Part shown: positions 26,849 through 39,637 of the stretch, in pieces
Numbering within the stretch: the first letter of the stretch is position 1
How the letters are laid out: every line of letters starts with the position of its first letter
Origin: Punica granatum
Lineage: Eukaryota; Streptophyta; Magnoliopsida; Myrtales; Lythraceae
Assembly (NCBI RefSeq): GCF_007655135.1
Contig: NC_045127.1
Location: 19,138,199-19,202,198, forward strand
Direction: 5' to 3'
Length of the DNA: 64,000 nucleotides
The notes under the pieces: generated by a model
Told to the model about the DNA's origin: nothing
Databases searched by the model: none
Seen by the model: only the letters and a program-made list of their open reading frames with translations
Position numbers and translations under genes: made by a program

Positions 26849-29800
26849 TTGATCCATAGACTGAGAATATTATTATCTTAATTTGGTAATATATTCTATT
26901 TAGACATAAATATTTTTAGAAATATATATGACTAGCAATTTTTTTTCGAGTCAAGAGTCTAAAGTTTCCAATTTTGGAATAATTACTTATTTTGCTTTAG
27001 AAAGTTACATAGTAACGGCCTAGATTCTAATTTCCTATTCTAGTTTCTTAGTTTTCTTAGGCCTATATATAGTCAATCTCAATGTACAAGAAGAGAAAAC
27101 TAGATATTTCAGAAACAATTACTGATGAATGATACTTTGAGTTTGCTATCACTCTTTGTTTTCTGCATATCGTTAAGGTTTAGCCGTGTTCTATTCCCAT
27201 CGAGCCTAAATTCTGATTTAGGCGCTAGAAATCGTGATTCGCGTTGCGTAAATGAGCTGGAGGATTTTCAAGTAAAATCTAAATCAACAAGCCCAAGCCC
27301 CTAAGAAGCATATCTTGGATATATTAAAGAAATATTCTCGTGATATGGATGGGGAAGATGAGATGTCTTGATCCATAGACTGAGAATATTATTATCTTAA
27401 CTTGGTAATATATTTAATTTAGACATAAATATTTTTAGAATTATATATGACTAGCAATTTTATGTCGAGTCGAGAGTCTAAAATTCCAATTTTGGAATAA
27501 TTACTTATTTTGTTTTTGGAAGTTACATGGTAACGGCCTCGATTCTAATTTCCTATTTTAGTTCCTTCATTTTCTTAGGCCTATATATAGTCCATCTCAA
27601 TGTACAAGAAGAGGGTACTAGATATTCCAGAAACAACTATTGATGAATGATACTTTGAGTTTACTATAACTCTTTGTTTTCGACATATCGTTAGGGTTTA
27701 GCCGTGTTCTATTCCCTTCGAGTCGAAATTCAATGAGGCGGAGGATTTTCCGCTCAAATCTGTATCAACAATCCTATGCCCAAAGAAGCATATCTTGGAT
27801 ATATTAAGGAAATATTCTCGTGATATGGATGGGGAAGATGAGATGTCTTGATCCATAGACTGAGAATATTATTATCTTAATTTGGTAATATATTCTATTT
27901 AGACATAAATATTTTTAGAAATATATATGACTAGCAATTTTATTTCGAGTCAAGAGTCTAAAGTTTCCAATTTTGGAATAATTACTTATTTTGTTTTAGA
28001 ATGTTACATAGTAGCGGCCTAGATTCTAATTTCCTATTCTAGTTTCTTAGTTTTCTTAGGCCTATATATAGTCAATCTCAATGTACAAGAAGAGAAAACT
28101 AGATATTTCAGAAACAACTATTAATGAATAATACTTTGAGTTTGCTATAACTCTTTGTTTTCGATATATCGTTAGGGTTTAGCCGTGTTCTATTTCCATC
28201 GAGCCTAAATTCTGATTTAGGCGCTAGAAATCATGATTCGCGCTGCGTCAATGAGGCGGAGGATTTTCAAGTTAAATCTGTATCAACAAGCCCAAGCCCC
28301 TAAGAAGCATATCTTGGATATATTAAGGAAATATTCTCGTGATATAGATGGGGAAGATGAGATGTCTTGATCCATAGACTGAGAATATTATTATCTCAAT
28401 TTTGTATTATATTTAATTTAGACATAAATATTTTTAGAATTATATATGACTAGCAATTTTATTTCGAGTCAAGAGTCTAAAGTTTCCAATTTTTGAATAA
28501 TTAATTATTTTGTTTTAGGAAGTTACATGGTAACGGCCTATATTCTAATTTCCTATTTCAGTTTCTTCATTTTCTTAGGCCTATATATAGTCCATCTCAA
28601 TGTACAAGAAGAGGGTACTAGATATTTCAGAAACAACTATTGATGAATAATACTTTGAGTTTACTATAACTCTTTGTTTTCGACATATCGTTAGGGTTTA
28701 GCCGTGTTCTATTCCCTTCGAGTCAAAATTCAAATTTAGGCGCTAGAAATCGTGATCCGCGTTGCGTCAATGAGGCGGAGGATTTTCCGCTCAAATCTGT
28801 ATCAACAAGCCTATGCCCAAAGAAGCATATCTTGGATATATTAAGGAAATATTCTCGTGATATGGATGGGGAAGATGATATGTCTTGATCCATAGACTGA
28901 GAATATTATTATCTTAATTTGGTAATATATTCTATTTAGACATAAATATTTTTAGAATTATATATGACTAGCAATTTTATTTCGAGTCAAGAGTCTAAAG
29001 TTTCCAATTTTGGAATAATTAACTATTTTGTTTTAGGAAGTTTCATGGTAACGGCCTAGATTCTAATTTCCTATTTCAGTTTCTTCATTTTTTTAGGCCT
29101 ATATATAGTCCATCTCAATGTACAAGAAGGGGGAACTAGATATTTCAGAAACAACTATTGATGAATGATACTTTGAGTTTACTATAACACTTTGTTTTCG
29201 GCATATCGTTAGGGTTTAGCCGTGATCTATTCACATCGAGCCTAAATTCTGATTTGGGCGCTAGAAATCGTGATTCGCGCTGCGTCAATGAGGCAGACGA
29301 TTTTCAAGTCAAATCTGTATCAACAAGCCCAAGCCCCTAAGAAGCATATCTTGGATATATTAAGGAAATATTCTCGTGATATGGATGGGGAAGATGAGAT
29401 GTCTTGATCCATAGACTGAGAATATTATTATCTTAATTTTGTAATATATTTAATTTAGACATAAATATTTTAGGAATTATATATGACTAGCAATTTTATT
29501 TCGAGCAAGAGTCTAAAGTTTCCAATTTTGGAATAATTAATTATTTTGTTTTTGGAAGTTACATGGTAACGGCCTAGATTCTAATTTCCTATTTCAGTTT
29601 CTTCATTTTTTTAGGCCTATATATGGTCCATCTCAATGTACAAGAAGAGGGAACTAGATTTTCAGAAACAACTATTGATGAATGATACTTTGAGTTTACT
29701 ATAACTCTTTGTTTTCGGCATATCGTTAGGGTTTAGCCGTGTTCTATTCCCTTCGAGTCTAAATTCAATTTAGGCGCTAGAAATCGTGATCCGCGTTGCG

Positions 29801-30435
29801 TCAATGAGGCGGAGGATTTTCCGCTCAAATCTGTATCAACAAGCCTATGCCCAAGAAGCATATCTTGGATATATTAAGGAAATATTCTCGTGATATGGAT
29901 GGGGAAGATGAGATGTCTTGATCAATAGATTGAGAATATTATTATCTTAATTTGTTAATATAATTAATTTAGACATAAATATTTTTAGAATTATATATGA
30001 CTAGCAATTTTATTTCGAGTCAAGAGTCTAAAGTTTCCAATTTTTGAATAATTAATTATTTTGTTTTAGGAAGTTACATGGTAACGGCCTAGATTCTAAT
30101 TTCCTATTTCAGTTTCTTCATTTTTTTAGGCCTATATATAGTCCATCTCAATGTACAAGAAGGGGGAACTAGATATTTCAGAAACAACTATTGATGAATG
30201 ATACTTTGAGTTTACTATAACACTTTGTTTTCGGCATATCGTTAGGGTTTAGCCGTGTTCTATTCCCTTCGAGTCTAAATTCATATTTAGGCGGTAGAAA
30301 TCGTGATCCGCGTTGCGTCAATGAGGCGGAGGATTTTCCGCTCAAATCTGTATCAACAAGCCTATGCCCAAAGAAGCATATCTTGGATATATTAAGGAAA
30401 TATTCTCGTGATATGGATGGGGAAGATGAGATGTC
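26849..30435 (+). repeat. Higher-order copy, 7 monomers (3587 bp)
   Basis: Monomer ends are 27367 (S), 27847 (Delta), 28367 (B), 28884 (A), 29403 (B with gatttgggcgc), 29917 (A) and 30435 (A with ggcggtag). It has the same length and the same order of S, Delta, B, A-like, B, A, A as the preceding copy, so the two form the best-preserved adjacent pair of higher-order units in the window. Confidence 0.78.
27368..27847 (+). repeat. Delta monomer 5
   Basis: The same loss is present, with the junction at about 27732 and an interval of 480 bp. It carries 'gagtcgaaattc', shared with Delta monomer 6. It follows the S unit ending at 27367. Confidence 0.82.
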
Positions 30436-32974
30436 TTGATCCATAGACTGAGAATATTATTATCTTAATTTGGTAATATATTCTATTTAGACATAAATAT
30501 TTTTAGAAATATATATGACTAGCAATTTTATTTCGAGTCAAGAGTCTAAAGTTTCCAATTTTGGAATAATTACTTATTTTGTTTTAGAAAGTTACATAGT
30601 AACGGCCTAGATTCTAATTTCCTATTCTAGTTTCTTAGTTTTCTTAGGCCTATATATAGTCATCTCAATGTACAAGAAGAAAACTAGATATTTCAGAAAC
30701 AACTATTGATGAATGATACTTTGAGTTTGCTATAACTCTTTGTTTTTCGGCATATCGTTAGGGTTTAGCCGTGTTCTATTCCCATCGAGCCTAAATTCTG
30801 ATTTAGGCGCTAGAAATCGTGATTCGCGTTGCGTCAATGAGCGGAGGATTTTCAAGTCAAATCTAAATCAACAAGCCCAAGCCCCTAAGAAGCATATCTT
30901 GGATATATTAAAGAAATATTCTCGTGATATGGATGGGGAAGATGAGATGTCTTGATCCATAGACTGAGAATATTATTATCTTAATTTGGTAATATATTTA
31001 ATTTAGACATAAATATTTTTAGAATTATATATGACTAGCAATTTTATTTCGAGTCAAGAGTCTAAAGTTTCCAATTTTGGAATAATTACTTATTTTGTTT
31101 TTGGAAGTTACATGGTAACGGCCTAGATTCTAATTTCCTATTTTAGTTTCTTCATTTTTTTAGGCCTATATATAGTCCATCTCAATGTACAAGAAGAGGG
31201 TACTAGATATTTCAGAAACAACTATTGATGAATGATACTTTGAGTTTACTATAACTCTTAGTTTTCGACATATCGTTAGGGTTTAACCGTGTTCTATTCC
31301 CATCGAGTCGAAATTCAATGAGGCGGAGGATTTTCCGCTCAAATCTGTATCAACAATCCTATGCCCAAAGAAGCATATCTTGGATATATTAAGGAAATAT
31401 TCTCGTGATATGGATGGGGAAGATGAGATGTCTTGATCCATAGACTGAGAATATTATTATCTTAATTTGGTAATATATTTATTTAGACATAAATATTTTT
31501 AGAATATATATGACTAGCAATTTTATTTCGAGTCAAGAGTCTAAAGTTTCCAATTTTGGAATAATTACTTATTTTGTTTTAGAATGTTACATAGTAGCGG
31601 CCTAGATTCTAATTTCCTATTCTAGTTTCTTAGTTTTCTTAGGCCTATATATAGTCAATCTCAATGTACAAGAAGAGAAAACTAGATATTTCAGAAACAA
31701 CTATTAATGAATGATACTTTGAGTTTGCTATAACTCTTTGTTTTCGACATATCGTTAGGGTTTAGCCGTGTTCTATTCCCATCGAGCCTAAATTCTGATT
31801 TGGGCGCTAGAAATCGTGATTCGCGCTGCGTCAATGAGGCAGACGATTTTCAAGTCAAATCTGTATCAACAAGCCCAAGCCCCTAAGAAGCATATCTTGG
31901 ATATATTAAGGAAATATTCTCGTGATATGGATGGGGAAGATGAGATGTCTTGATCCATAGACTGAGAATATTATTATCTTAATTTTGTAATATATTTAAT
32001 TTAGACATAAATATTTTTAGAATTATATATGACTAGCAATTTTATTTCGAGTCAAGAGTCTAAAGTTTCCAATTTTGGAATAACTACTTATTTTGTTTTT
32101 GGAAGTTACATCGTAACGGCCTAGATTCTAATTTCCTATTTCAGTTTCTTCATTTTTTTAGGCCTATATATAGTCCATCTCAATGTACAAGAAGAGGGAA
32201 CTAGATATTTCAGAAACAACTATTGATGAATGATACTTTGAGTTTACTATAACTCTTTGTTTTCGGCATATCGTTAGGGTTTAGCCGTGTTCTATTCCCT
32301 TCGAGTCTAAATTCATATTTAGGCGGTAGAAATCGTGATCCGCGTTGCGTCAATGAGGCGGAGGATTTTCCGCTCAAATCTGTATCAACAAGCCTACGCC
32401 CAAAGAAGCATATCTTGGATATATTAAGGAAATATTCTCGTGATATGGATGGGGAAGATGAGATGTCTTGATCCATAGACTGAGAATATTATTATCTTAA
32501 TTTGTTAATATATTTAATTTAGACATAAATATTTTTAGAATTATATATGACTAGCAATTTTATTTCGAGTCAAGAGTCTAAAGTTTCCAATTTTTGAATA
32601 ATTAATTATTTTGTTTTAGGAAGTTACATGGTAACGGCCTAGATTCTAATTTCCTATTTCAGTTTCTTCATTTTTTTAGGCCTATATATAGTCCATCTCA
32701 ATGTACAAGAAGGGGGAACTAGATATTTCAGAAACAACTATTGATGAATGATACTTTGAGTTTACTATAACTCTTTGTTTTCGGCATATCGTTAGGGTTT
32801 AGCCGTGATCTATTCCCTTCGAGTCTAAATTCATATTTAGGCGGTAGAAATCGTGATCCGCGTTGCGTCAATGAGGCGGAGGATTTTCCGCTCAAATCTG
32901 TATCAACAAGCCTATGCCCAAAGAAGCATATCTTGGAAATATTCTCGTGATATGGATGGGGAAGATGAGATGTC
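30436..32974 (+). repeat. Higher-order copy, 5 monomers (two fewer than its neighbour)
   Basis: Monomer ends are 30951 (S), 31432 (Delta), 31949 (B with gatttgggcgc and ggcagacg), 32467 (A) and 32974 (A). The B unit joins features of the third and fifth monomers of the upstream seven-monomer copy: it begins like the copy ending at 28367 (attaatgaat) and ends like the one ending at 29403 (ggcagacg). That is what an in-register loss of two monomers would leave. Confidence 0.72.
30952..31432 (+). repeat. Delta monomer 6
   Basis: The same loss is present, with the junction at about 31316 and an interval of 481 bp. The flank 'catcgagtcgaaattc' mixes B and A diagnostics. It follows the S-like unit ending at 30951. 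Confidence 0.82.
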
Positions 32975-34010
32975 TTGATCCATAGACTGAGAATATTATT
33001 ATCTTAATTTGGTAATATATTCTATTTAGACATAAATATTTTTAGAAATATATATGACTAGCAATTTTTTTTCGAGTCAAGAGTCTAAAGTTTCCAATTT
33101 TGGAATAATTACTTATTTTGCTTTAGAAAGTTACATGGTAACGGCCTAGATTCTAATTTCCTATTCTAGTTTCTTATTTTCTTAGGCCTATATATAGTCC
33201 ATCTCAATGTACAAGAAGAGAAAACTAGATATTTCAGAAACAACTATTGATGAATGATACTTTGAGTTTACTATAACTCTTTGTTTTCGACATAACGTTA
33301 AGGTTTAGCCGTGTTCTATTCCCATCGAGCCTAAATTCTGATTTAGGCGCTAGAAATCGTGATTCGCGTTGCGTCAATGAGTCGGAGGATTTTCAAGTAA
33401 AATCTAAATCAACAAGCCCAAGCCCCTAAGAAGCATATCTTGGATATATTAAAGAAATATTCTCGTGATATGGATGGGGAAGATGAGATGTCTTGATCCA
33501 TAGACTGAGAATATTATTATCTTAATTTGGTAATATATTTAATTTAGTCATAAATATTTTTAGAATTATATATGACTAGCAATTTTATTTCGAGTCAAGA
33601 GTCTAAAGTTTCCAATTTTGGAATAATTACTTATTTTGTTTTAGAAGTTACATGGTAACGGCCTTGATTCTAATTTCCTATTTTAGTTCCTTCATTTTCT
33701 TAGGCCTATATATAGTCCATCTCAATGTACAAGAAGAGGGTACTCGATATTTCAGAAACAACTATTGATGAATGATACTTTGAGTTTACTATAACTCTTT
33801 GTTTTCGACATATCGTTAGGGTTTAGCCGTGTTCTATTCCCATCGAGCCTAAATTCTGATTTAGGCGCTAGAAATCGTGATTCGTGCTGCGTCAATGAGG
33901 CGGAGGACATTCAAGTCAAATCTGTATCAACAAGCCCAAGCCCCTAAGAAGCATATCTTGGATATATTAAAGAAATATTCTCGTGATATGGATGGGGAAG
34001 ATGAGATGTC

Positions 34011-34528
34011 TTGATCCAAAGACTGAGAATATTATTTTGTTAATTTGTTAATATATTTAATTTAGACATAAATATTTTTAGAATTATATATGACTAGCAA
34101 TTTTATTTCGAGTCAAGAGTCTAAAGTTTCCAATTTTGGAATAATTACTTATTTTGTTTTTGGAAGTTACATGGTAACGGCCTAGATTCTAATTTCCTAT
34201 TTCAGTTTCTTCATTTTTTTAGGCCTATATATAGTCCATCTCAATGTACAAGAAGGGGGAACTAGATATTTCAGAAACAACTATTGATGAATGATACTTT
34301 GAGTTTACTATAACACTTTGTTTTCGGCATATCGTTAGGGTTTAGCCGTGTTCTATTCCCTTCGAGTCTAAATTCATATTTAGGCGGTAGAAATCGTGAT
34401 CCGCGTTGCGTCAATGAGGCGGAGGATTTTCCGCTCAAATCTGTATCAACAAGCCTATGCCCAAAGAAGCATATCTTGGATATATTAAGGAAATATTCTC
34501 GTGATATGGATGGGGAAGATGAGATGTC
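34011..34528 (+). repeat. Exemplar A-type monomer
   Basis: This 518-bp unit shows the A diagnostics: an 'agggggaactag' leader, 'gtttactataac', 'cccttcgagtc', 'tcatatttagg', 'gatccgcgttgcg', 'ttttccgctc' and 'gcctatgcccaaag'. It also carries the 'ggcggtag' sub-variant common at the end of higher-order blocks. Only A-type (and Delta and Z) units have 'ccgctc', which can pair with the preceding 'gaggcgga'. Confidence 0.8.
34416..34436 (+). repeat. Short inverted repeat in A-type monomers (exemplar)
   Basis: The left arm 'gaggcgga' and the right arm 'tccgctc' are complementary apart from one bulged g, around a loop of about six bases. The right arm exists only in A, Delta and Z monomers; B, S and C monomers have 'tcaagtc' there and cannot form the stem. 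It may be chance or a recombination-prone structure. Confidence 0.4.
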
Positions 34529-35033
34529 TTGATCCATAGACTGAGAATATTATTATCTTAATTTGTTAATATATTTAATTTAGACATAAATATTTTTAGA
34601 ATTATATATGACTAGCAATTTTATTTCGAGTCAAGAGTCTAAAGTTTCCAATTTTTGAATAATTACTATTTTGTTTTAGGAAGTTACATGGTAACGGCCT
34701 AGATTCTAATTTCCTATTTTAGTTTCTTCATTTTTTTAGGACTATATATAGTCCATCTCAATGTACAAGAAGAGGGAACTAGCTATTTTAGAAACAACTA
34801 TTGATGAGTGGTACTTTGAGTTTACTATAACACTTTGTTTTCGGCATATCGTTAGGGTTTAGCCGTGTTCCATTCCCTTCGAGTCTAAATTCATATTTAG
34901 GCGCTAGAAATCGTGATCCGCGTTGCGTCAATGAGGCGGAGGATTTACCGCTCAAATCTGTATCAACAAGCCATGCCCAAAGAAGCATATCTTGGAAATA
35001 TTCTCGTGATATGGATGGGGAAGATGAGATGTC

Positions 35034-38000
35034 TTGATCCATAGACTGAGAATATTATTATCTTAATTTGGTAATATATTCTATTTAAACATAAATATTT
35101 TTAGAATTATATATGACTAGCAATTTTATTTCGAGTCAAGAGTCTAAAGTTTCCAATTTTGGAATAATTACTTATTTTGTTTTAGAAAGTTACATAGTAA
35201 CGGCCTAGATTCTAATTTCCGATTCTAGTTTCTTAGTTTTCTTAGGCCTATATATAGTCAATCTCAATGTACAAGAAGAGAGAACTAGATATTTCAGAAA
35301 CAATTATTGATGAATGATACTTTGAGTTTGCTATAACTCTTTGTTTTCTACATATCGTTAAGGTTTAGCCGTGTTCTATTCCCATCGAGCCTAAATTCTG
35401 ATTTAGGCGCTAGATATCGTGATTCGCGTTGCGTCAATGAGTCGGAGGATTTTCAAGTAAAATCTAAATCAACAAGCCCAGGCCCCTAAGAAGCATATCT
35501 TGGATATATTAAAGAAATATTCTCGTGATATGGATGGGGAAGATGAGATGTCTTGATCCATAGACTGAGAATATTATTATCTTAATTTGGTAATATATTT
35601 AATTTAGACATAAATTTTTAGAATTATATATGACTAGCATTTTATTTCGAGTCAAGAGTCTAAAGTTTCCAATTTTGAATAATTACTTATTTTGTTTTTG
35701 GAAGTTACATGGTAACGGCCTAGATTCTAATTTCCTATTTTAGTTCTTCATTTTCTTAGGCCTATATATAGTCCATCTCAATGTACAAGAAGAGTACTAG
35801 ATATTTCAGAAACAACTATTGATGAATGATACTTTGAGTTTACTATAACTCTTTTTTTCGACATATCGTTAGGTTTAGCCGTGTTCTATTCCCATCGAGC
35901 CTAAATTCTGATTTGGGCGCTAGAAATCGTGATTCGCGCTGCGTCAATGAGGCGGAGGATTTTCAAGTCAATTGTATCAACAAGCCCAAGCCCCTAAGAA
36001 GCATATCTTGGATATATTAAGGAAATATTCTCGTGATATGGATGGGGAAGATGAGATGTCTTGATCCATAGACTGAGAATATTATTATCTTAATTTGTAA
36101 TATATTTAATTTAGACATAAATATTTTAGAATTATATATGACTAGCAATTTTATTTCGAGTCAAGAGTCTAAAGTTTCCAATTTTGGAATAATTATTATT
36201 TTGTTTTGGAAGTTACATGGTAACGGCCTAGATTCTAATTTCCTATTTCAGTTTCTTCATTTTTTTAGGCCTATATATTCCATCTCAATGTACAAGAAGA
36301 GGGAACTAGATATTTCAGAAACAACTATTGATGAATGATACTTTGAGTTTACTATACACTTTGTTTTCGGCATATCGTTAGGGTTTAGCCGTGTTCTATT
36401 CCCTTCGAGTCTAAATTCAATTTAGGCGCTAGAAATCGTGATCGCGTTGCGTCAATGAGGCGGAGGATTTTCGCTCAAATCTGTATCAACAAGCCTAGCC
36501 CAAAGAAGCATATCTGGATATATTAAGGAAATATTCTCGTGATATGGATGGGGAAGATGAGATGTCTTGATCATAGACTGAGAATATTATTATCTTAATT
36601 TGTTAATATATTAATTTAGACATAAATATTTTTAGAATTATATATGACTAGCAATTTTATTTCGAGTCAAGAGTCTAAAGTTTCCAATTTTTGAATAATT
36701 ACTTATTTTTTTTGGAAGTTACATGGTAACGGCCTAGATTCTAATTTCCTATTAGTTTCTTCATTTTTTAGGCCTATATATAGTCCATCTCAATGTACAA
36801 GAAGAGGGAACTAGATATTTCAGAAACAACTATTGATGAATGATACTTTGAGTTTACTATAACTCTTTGTTTTCGCATATCGTTAGGGTTTAGCCGTGTT
36901 CTATTCCCTTCGAGTCTAAATTCATATTAGGCGCTAGAAATCGTGATCGCGTTGCGTCAATGAGGCGGAGGATTTTCGTCAAACTCTATCAACAAGCCAA
37001 GCCCAAAGAAGCATATCTTGGATATATTAAGGAAATATTCTCGTGATATGGATGGGGAAGATGAGATGTCTTGATCCATAGACTGAGAATATTATTATCT
37101 TAATTTGTAATATTTAATTTAGACAAAAATTTTTAGAATTATATATGACTAGCAATTTTATTTCGAGTCAAGAGTCTAAGTTTCCAATTTTGAATAATTA
37201 TTATTTTGTTTTAGGAAGTTACATGGTAACGGCCTAGATTCTAATTTCCTATTTCAGTTTCTTCATTTTCTTAGGCCTATATATAGTCCATCTCAATGTA
37301 CAAGAAGAGGGTACTAGATATTTCAGAAACAACTATTGATGAATGATACTTTGAGTTTACTATAACTCTTTGTTTTCGACATATCGTTAGGGTTTCGAGC
37401 CTAAATTCTGATTTGGGCGCTAGAAATCGTGATTCGCGCTGCTGCGTCAATGAGTCGGAGGATTTTCAAGTCAAATCTAAATCAACAAGCCCAAGCCCCT
37501 AAGAAGCATATCTTGCATATATTAAGGAAATATTCTCGTGATATGGATGGGGAAGATGAGATGTCTTGATCAATAGATTGAGAATATTATTATCTTAATT
37601 TGTTAATATAATTAATTTAGACATAAATATTTTTAGAATTATATATGACTAGCAATTTTATTTCGAGTCAAGAGTCTAAAGTTTCCAATTTTTGAATAAT
37701 TACTTATTTTGTTTTAGGAAGTTACATGGTAACGGCCTAGATTCTAATTTCCTATTTTAGTTTCTTCATTTTTTTAGGCCTATATATAGTCCATCTCAAT
37801 GTACAAGAAGAGGGAACTAGATATTTCAGAAACAACTATTGATGAATGATACTTTGAGTTTACTATAACTCTTTGTTTTCGACATATCGTTAGGGTTTAG
37901 CCGTGTTCTATTCCCATCGAGCCTAAATTCTGATTTGGGCGCTAGAAATCGTGATTCGCGCTGCTGCGTCAATGAGTCGGAGGATTTTCAAGTCAAATCT

Positions 38001-39637
38001 AAATCAACAAGCCCAAGCCCCTAAGAAGCATATCTTGCATATATTAAGGAAATATTCTCGTGATATGGATGGGGAAGATGAGATGTCTTGATCAATAGAT
38101 TGAGAATATTATTATCTTAATTTGTTAATACAATTAATTTAGACATAAATAATTTTAGAATTATATATGACTTGCAATTTTATTTCGAGTCAAGAGTCTA
38201 AAGTTTCCAATTTTGGAATAATTACTTATTTTGTTTTTGGAAGTTACATGGTAACGGCCTAGATTCTAATTTCCTATTTCAGTTTCTTCATTTTCTTAGG
38301 CCTATATATAGTCCATCTCAATGTACAAGAAGAGGGAACTAGATATTTCAGAAACAACTATTGATGAATGATACTTTGAGTTTACTATAACACTTTGTTT
38401 TCGGCATATCGTTAGGGTTTAGCCGTGTTCTATTCCCTTCGAGTCTAAATTCATATTTAGGCGGTAGAAATCGTGATCCGCGTTGCGTCAATGAGGCGGA
38501 GGATTTTCCGCTCAAATCTGTATCAACAAGCCCAAAGAAGCATATCTTGGATATATTAAGGAAATATTCTCGTGATATGGATGGGGAAGATGAGATGTCT
38601 TGATCCATAGACTGAGAATATTATTATCTTAATTTGTTAATATATTTAATTTAGACATAAATATTTTTAGAATTATATATGAGTAGCAATTTTATTTCGA
38701 GTGAAGAGTCTAAAGTTTCCAATTTTTGAATAATTAATTATTTTGTTTTAGGAAGTTACATGGTAACGGCCTAGATTCTAATTTCCTTTATTTCTTTTCT
38801 TCATTTTCTTAGGCCTATATATAGCCCATCTCAATGTACAAGAAGAGGGTACTAGATATTTCAGAAACAACTATTGATGAATGATACTTTGAGTTTACTA
38901 TAACTCTTTGTTTTCGGCATATCGTTAGGGTTTAGCCGTGTTCTATTCCCTTCGAGTCTAAATTCATATTTAGGCGGTAGAAATCGTGATCCGCGTTGCG
39001 TCAATGAGGCGGAGGATTTTCCGCTCAAATCTGTATCAACAAGCCTATGCCCAAAGAAGCATATCTTGGATATATTAAGGAAATATTCTCGTGATATGGA
39101 TGGGGAAGATGAGATGTCTTGATCCATAGACTGAGAATATTATTATCTTAATTTGGTAATATATTTAATTTAGACATAAATATTTTTAGAATTATATATG
39201 ACTAGCAATTTTATTTCGAGTCAAGAGTCTAAAGTTTCCAATTTTGGAATAATTACTTATTTTGTTTTAGGAAGTTACATGGTAACGGCCTAGATTCTAA
39301 TTTCCTATTTCAGTTTCTTCATTTTTTTAGGCCTATATATAGTCCATCTCAATGTACAAGAAGGGAACTAGATATTTCAGAAACAACTATTGATGAATGA
39401 TACTTTGAGTTTACTATAACTCTTTGTTTTCGCATATCGTTAGGGTTTAGCCGTGTTCTATTCCCATCGAGCCTAAATTCTGATTTAGGCGCTAGAAATC
39501 GTGATTCGCGTGCTGCGTCAATGAGGCGGAGGATTTTCAAGTAAAATCTAAATCAACAAGCCCAGGCCCCTAAGAAGCATATCTTGGATATATTAAAGAA
39601 ATATTCTCGTGATATGGATGGGGAAGATGAGATGTCT
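35034..39637 (+). repeat. Higher-order copies breaking down, adjacent S-like units
   Basis: Monomer ends are 35552 (S), 36060 (B), 36567 (A), 37070 (A), 37565 (S-like with short deletion), 38087 (S-like), 38599 (A), 39118 (A) and 39637 (S/B mosaic). The units ending at 37565 and 38087 are almost the same in their right halves (gctgctgcg, aatctaaatc, cttgcatat, gatcaatagattg). The flanks after 38087 and 39637 share 'ttaatacaattaattt', 'aaataatttt' and 'gacttgcaatttt', three monomers apart (1550 bp). Confidence 0.65.
37385..37405 (+). repeat. Short deletion removing 'agccgtgttctattcccat'
   Basis: The sequence reads 'gttagggtttcgagcc' here: about 19 bp between the telomere-like core and 'cgagcc' are gone, giving a 495-bp interval. 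The next monomer (37566-38087) has the full sequence and otherwise matches closely. Confidence 0.78.

Larger units (their letters stand above)
32975..35033 (+). repeat. Higher-order copy, 4 monomers, Delta absent
   Basis: Monomer ends are 33492 (S), 34010 (B), 34528 (A with ggcggtag) and 35033 (A with gaactagctattttag). The 34010 unit has the Delta-type leader (gagggtac, tcgacatatcg) but a full-length B-type right half, consistent with exchange through the Delta site. Just after its mark it shares 'gatccaaagactgag' and 'attattttgtt' with the copy at 25294. Confidence 0.68.
17758..39637 (+). repeat. Domain III: variable-length higher-order repeat opened by S, closed by A-A
   Basis: S-type monomers end at 18270, 20753, 23777, 27367, 30951, 33492 and 35552. 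The distances between them are 2483, 3024, 3590, 3584, 2541 and 2060 bp, which equal 5, 6, 7, 7, 5 and 4 monomers. In the first five blocks the monomer directly after S is the 37-bp-deleted Delta form. The block usually then runs through B-like copies and ends with two A-type copies, the second often carrying 'ggcggtag'. From 35553 on, Delta is missing and S-like units stand next to each other (37565, 38087). The whole-monomer length changes fit unequal crossing-over between higher-order copies. Confidence 0.78.
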
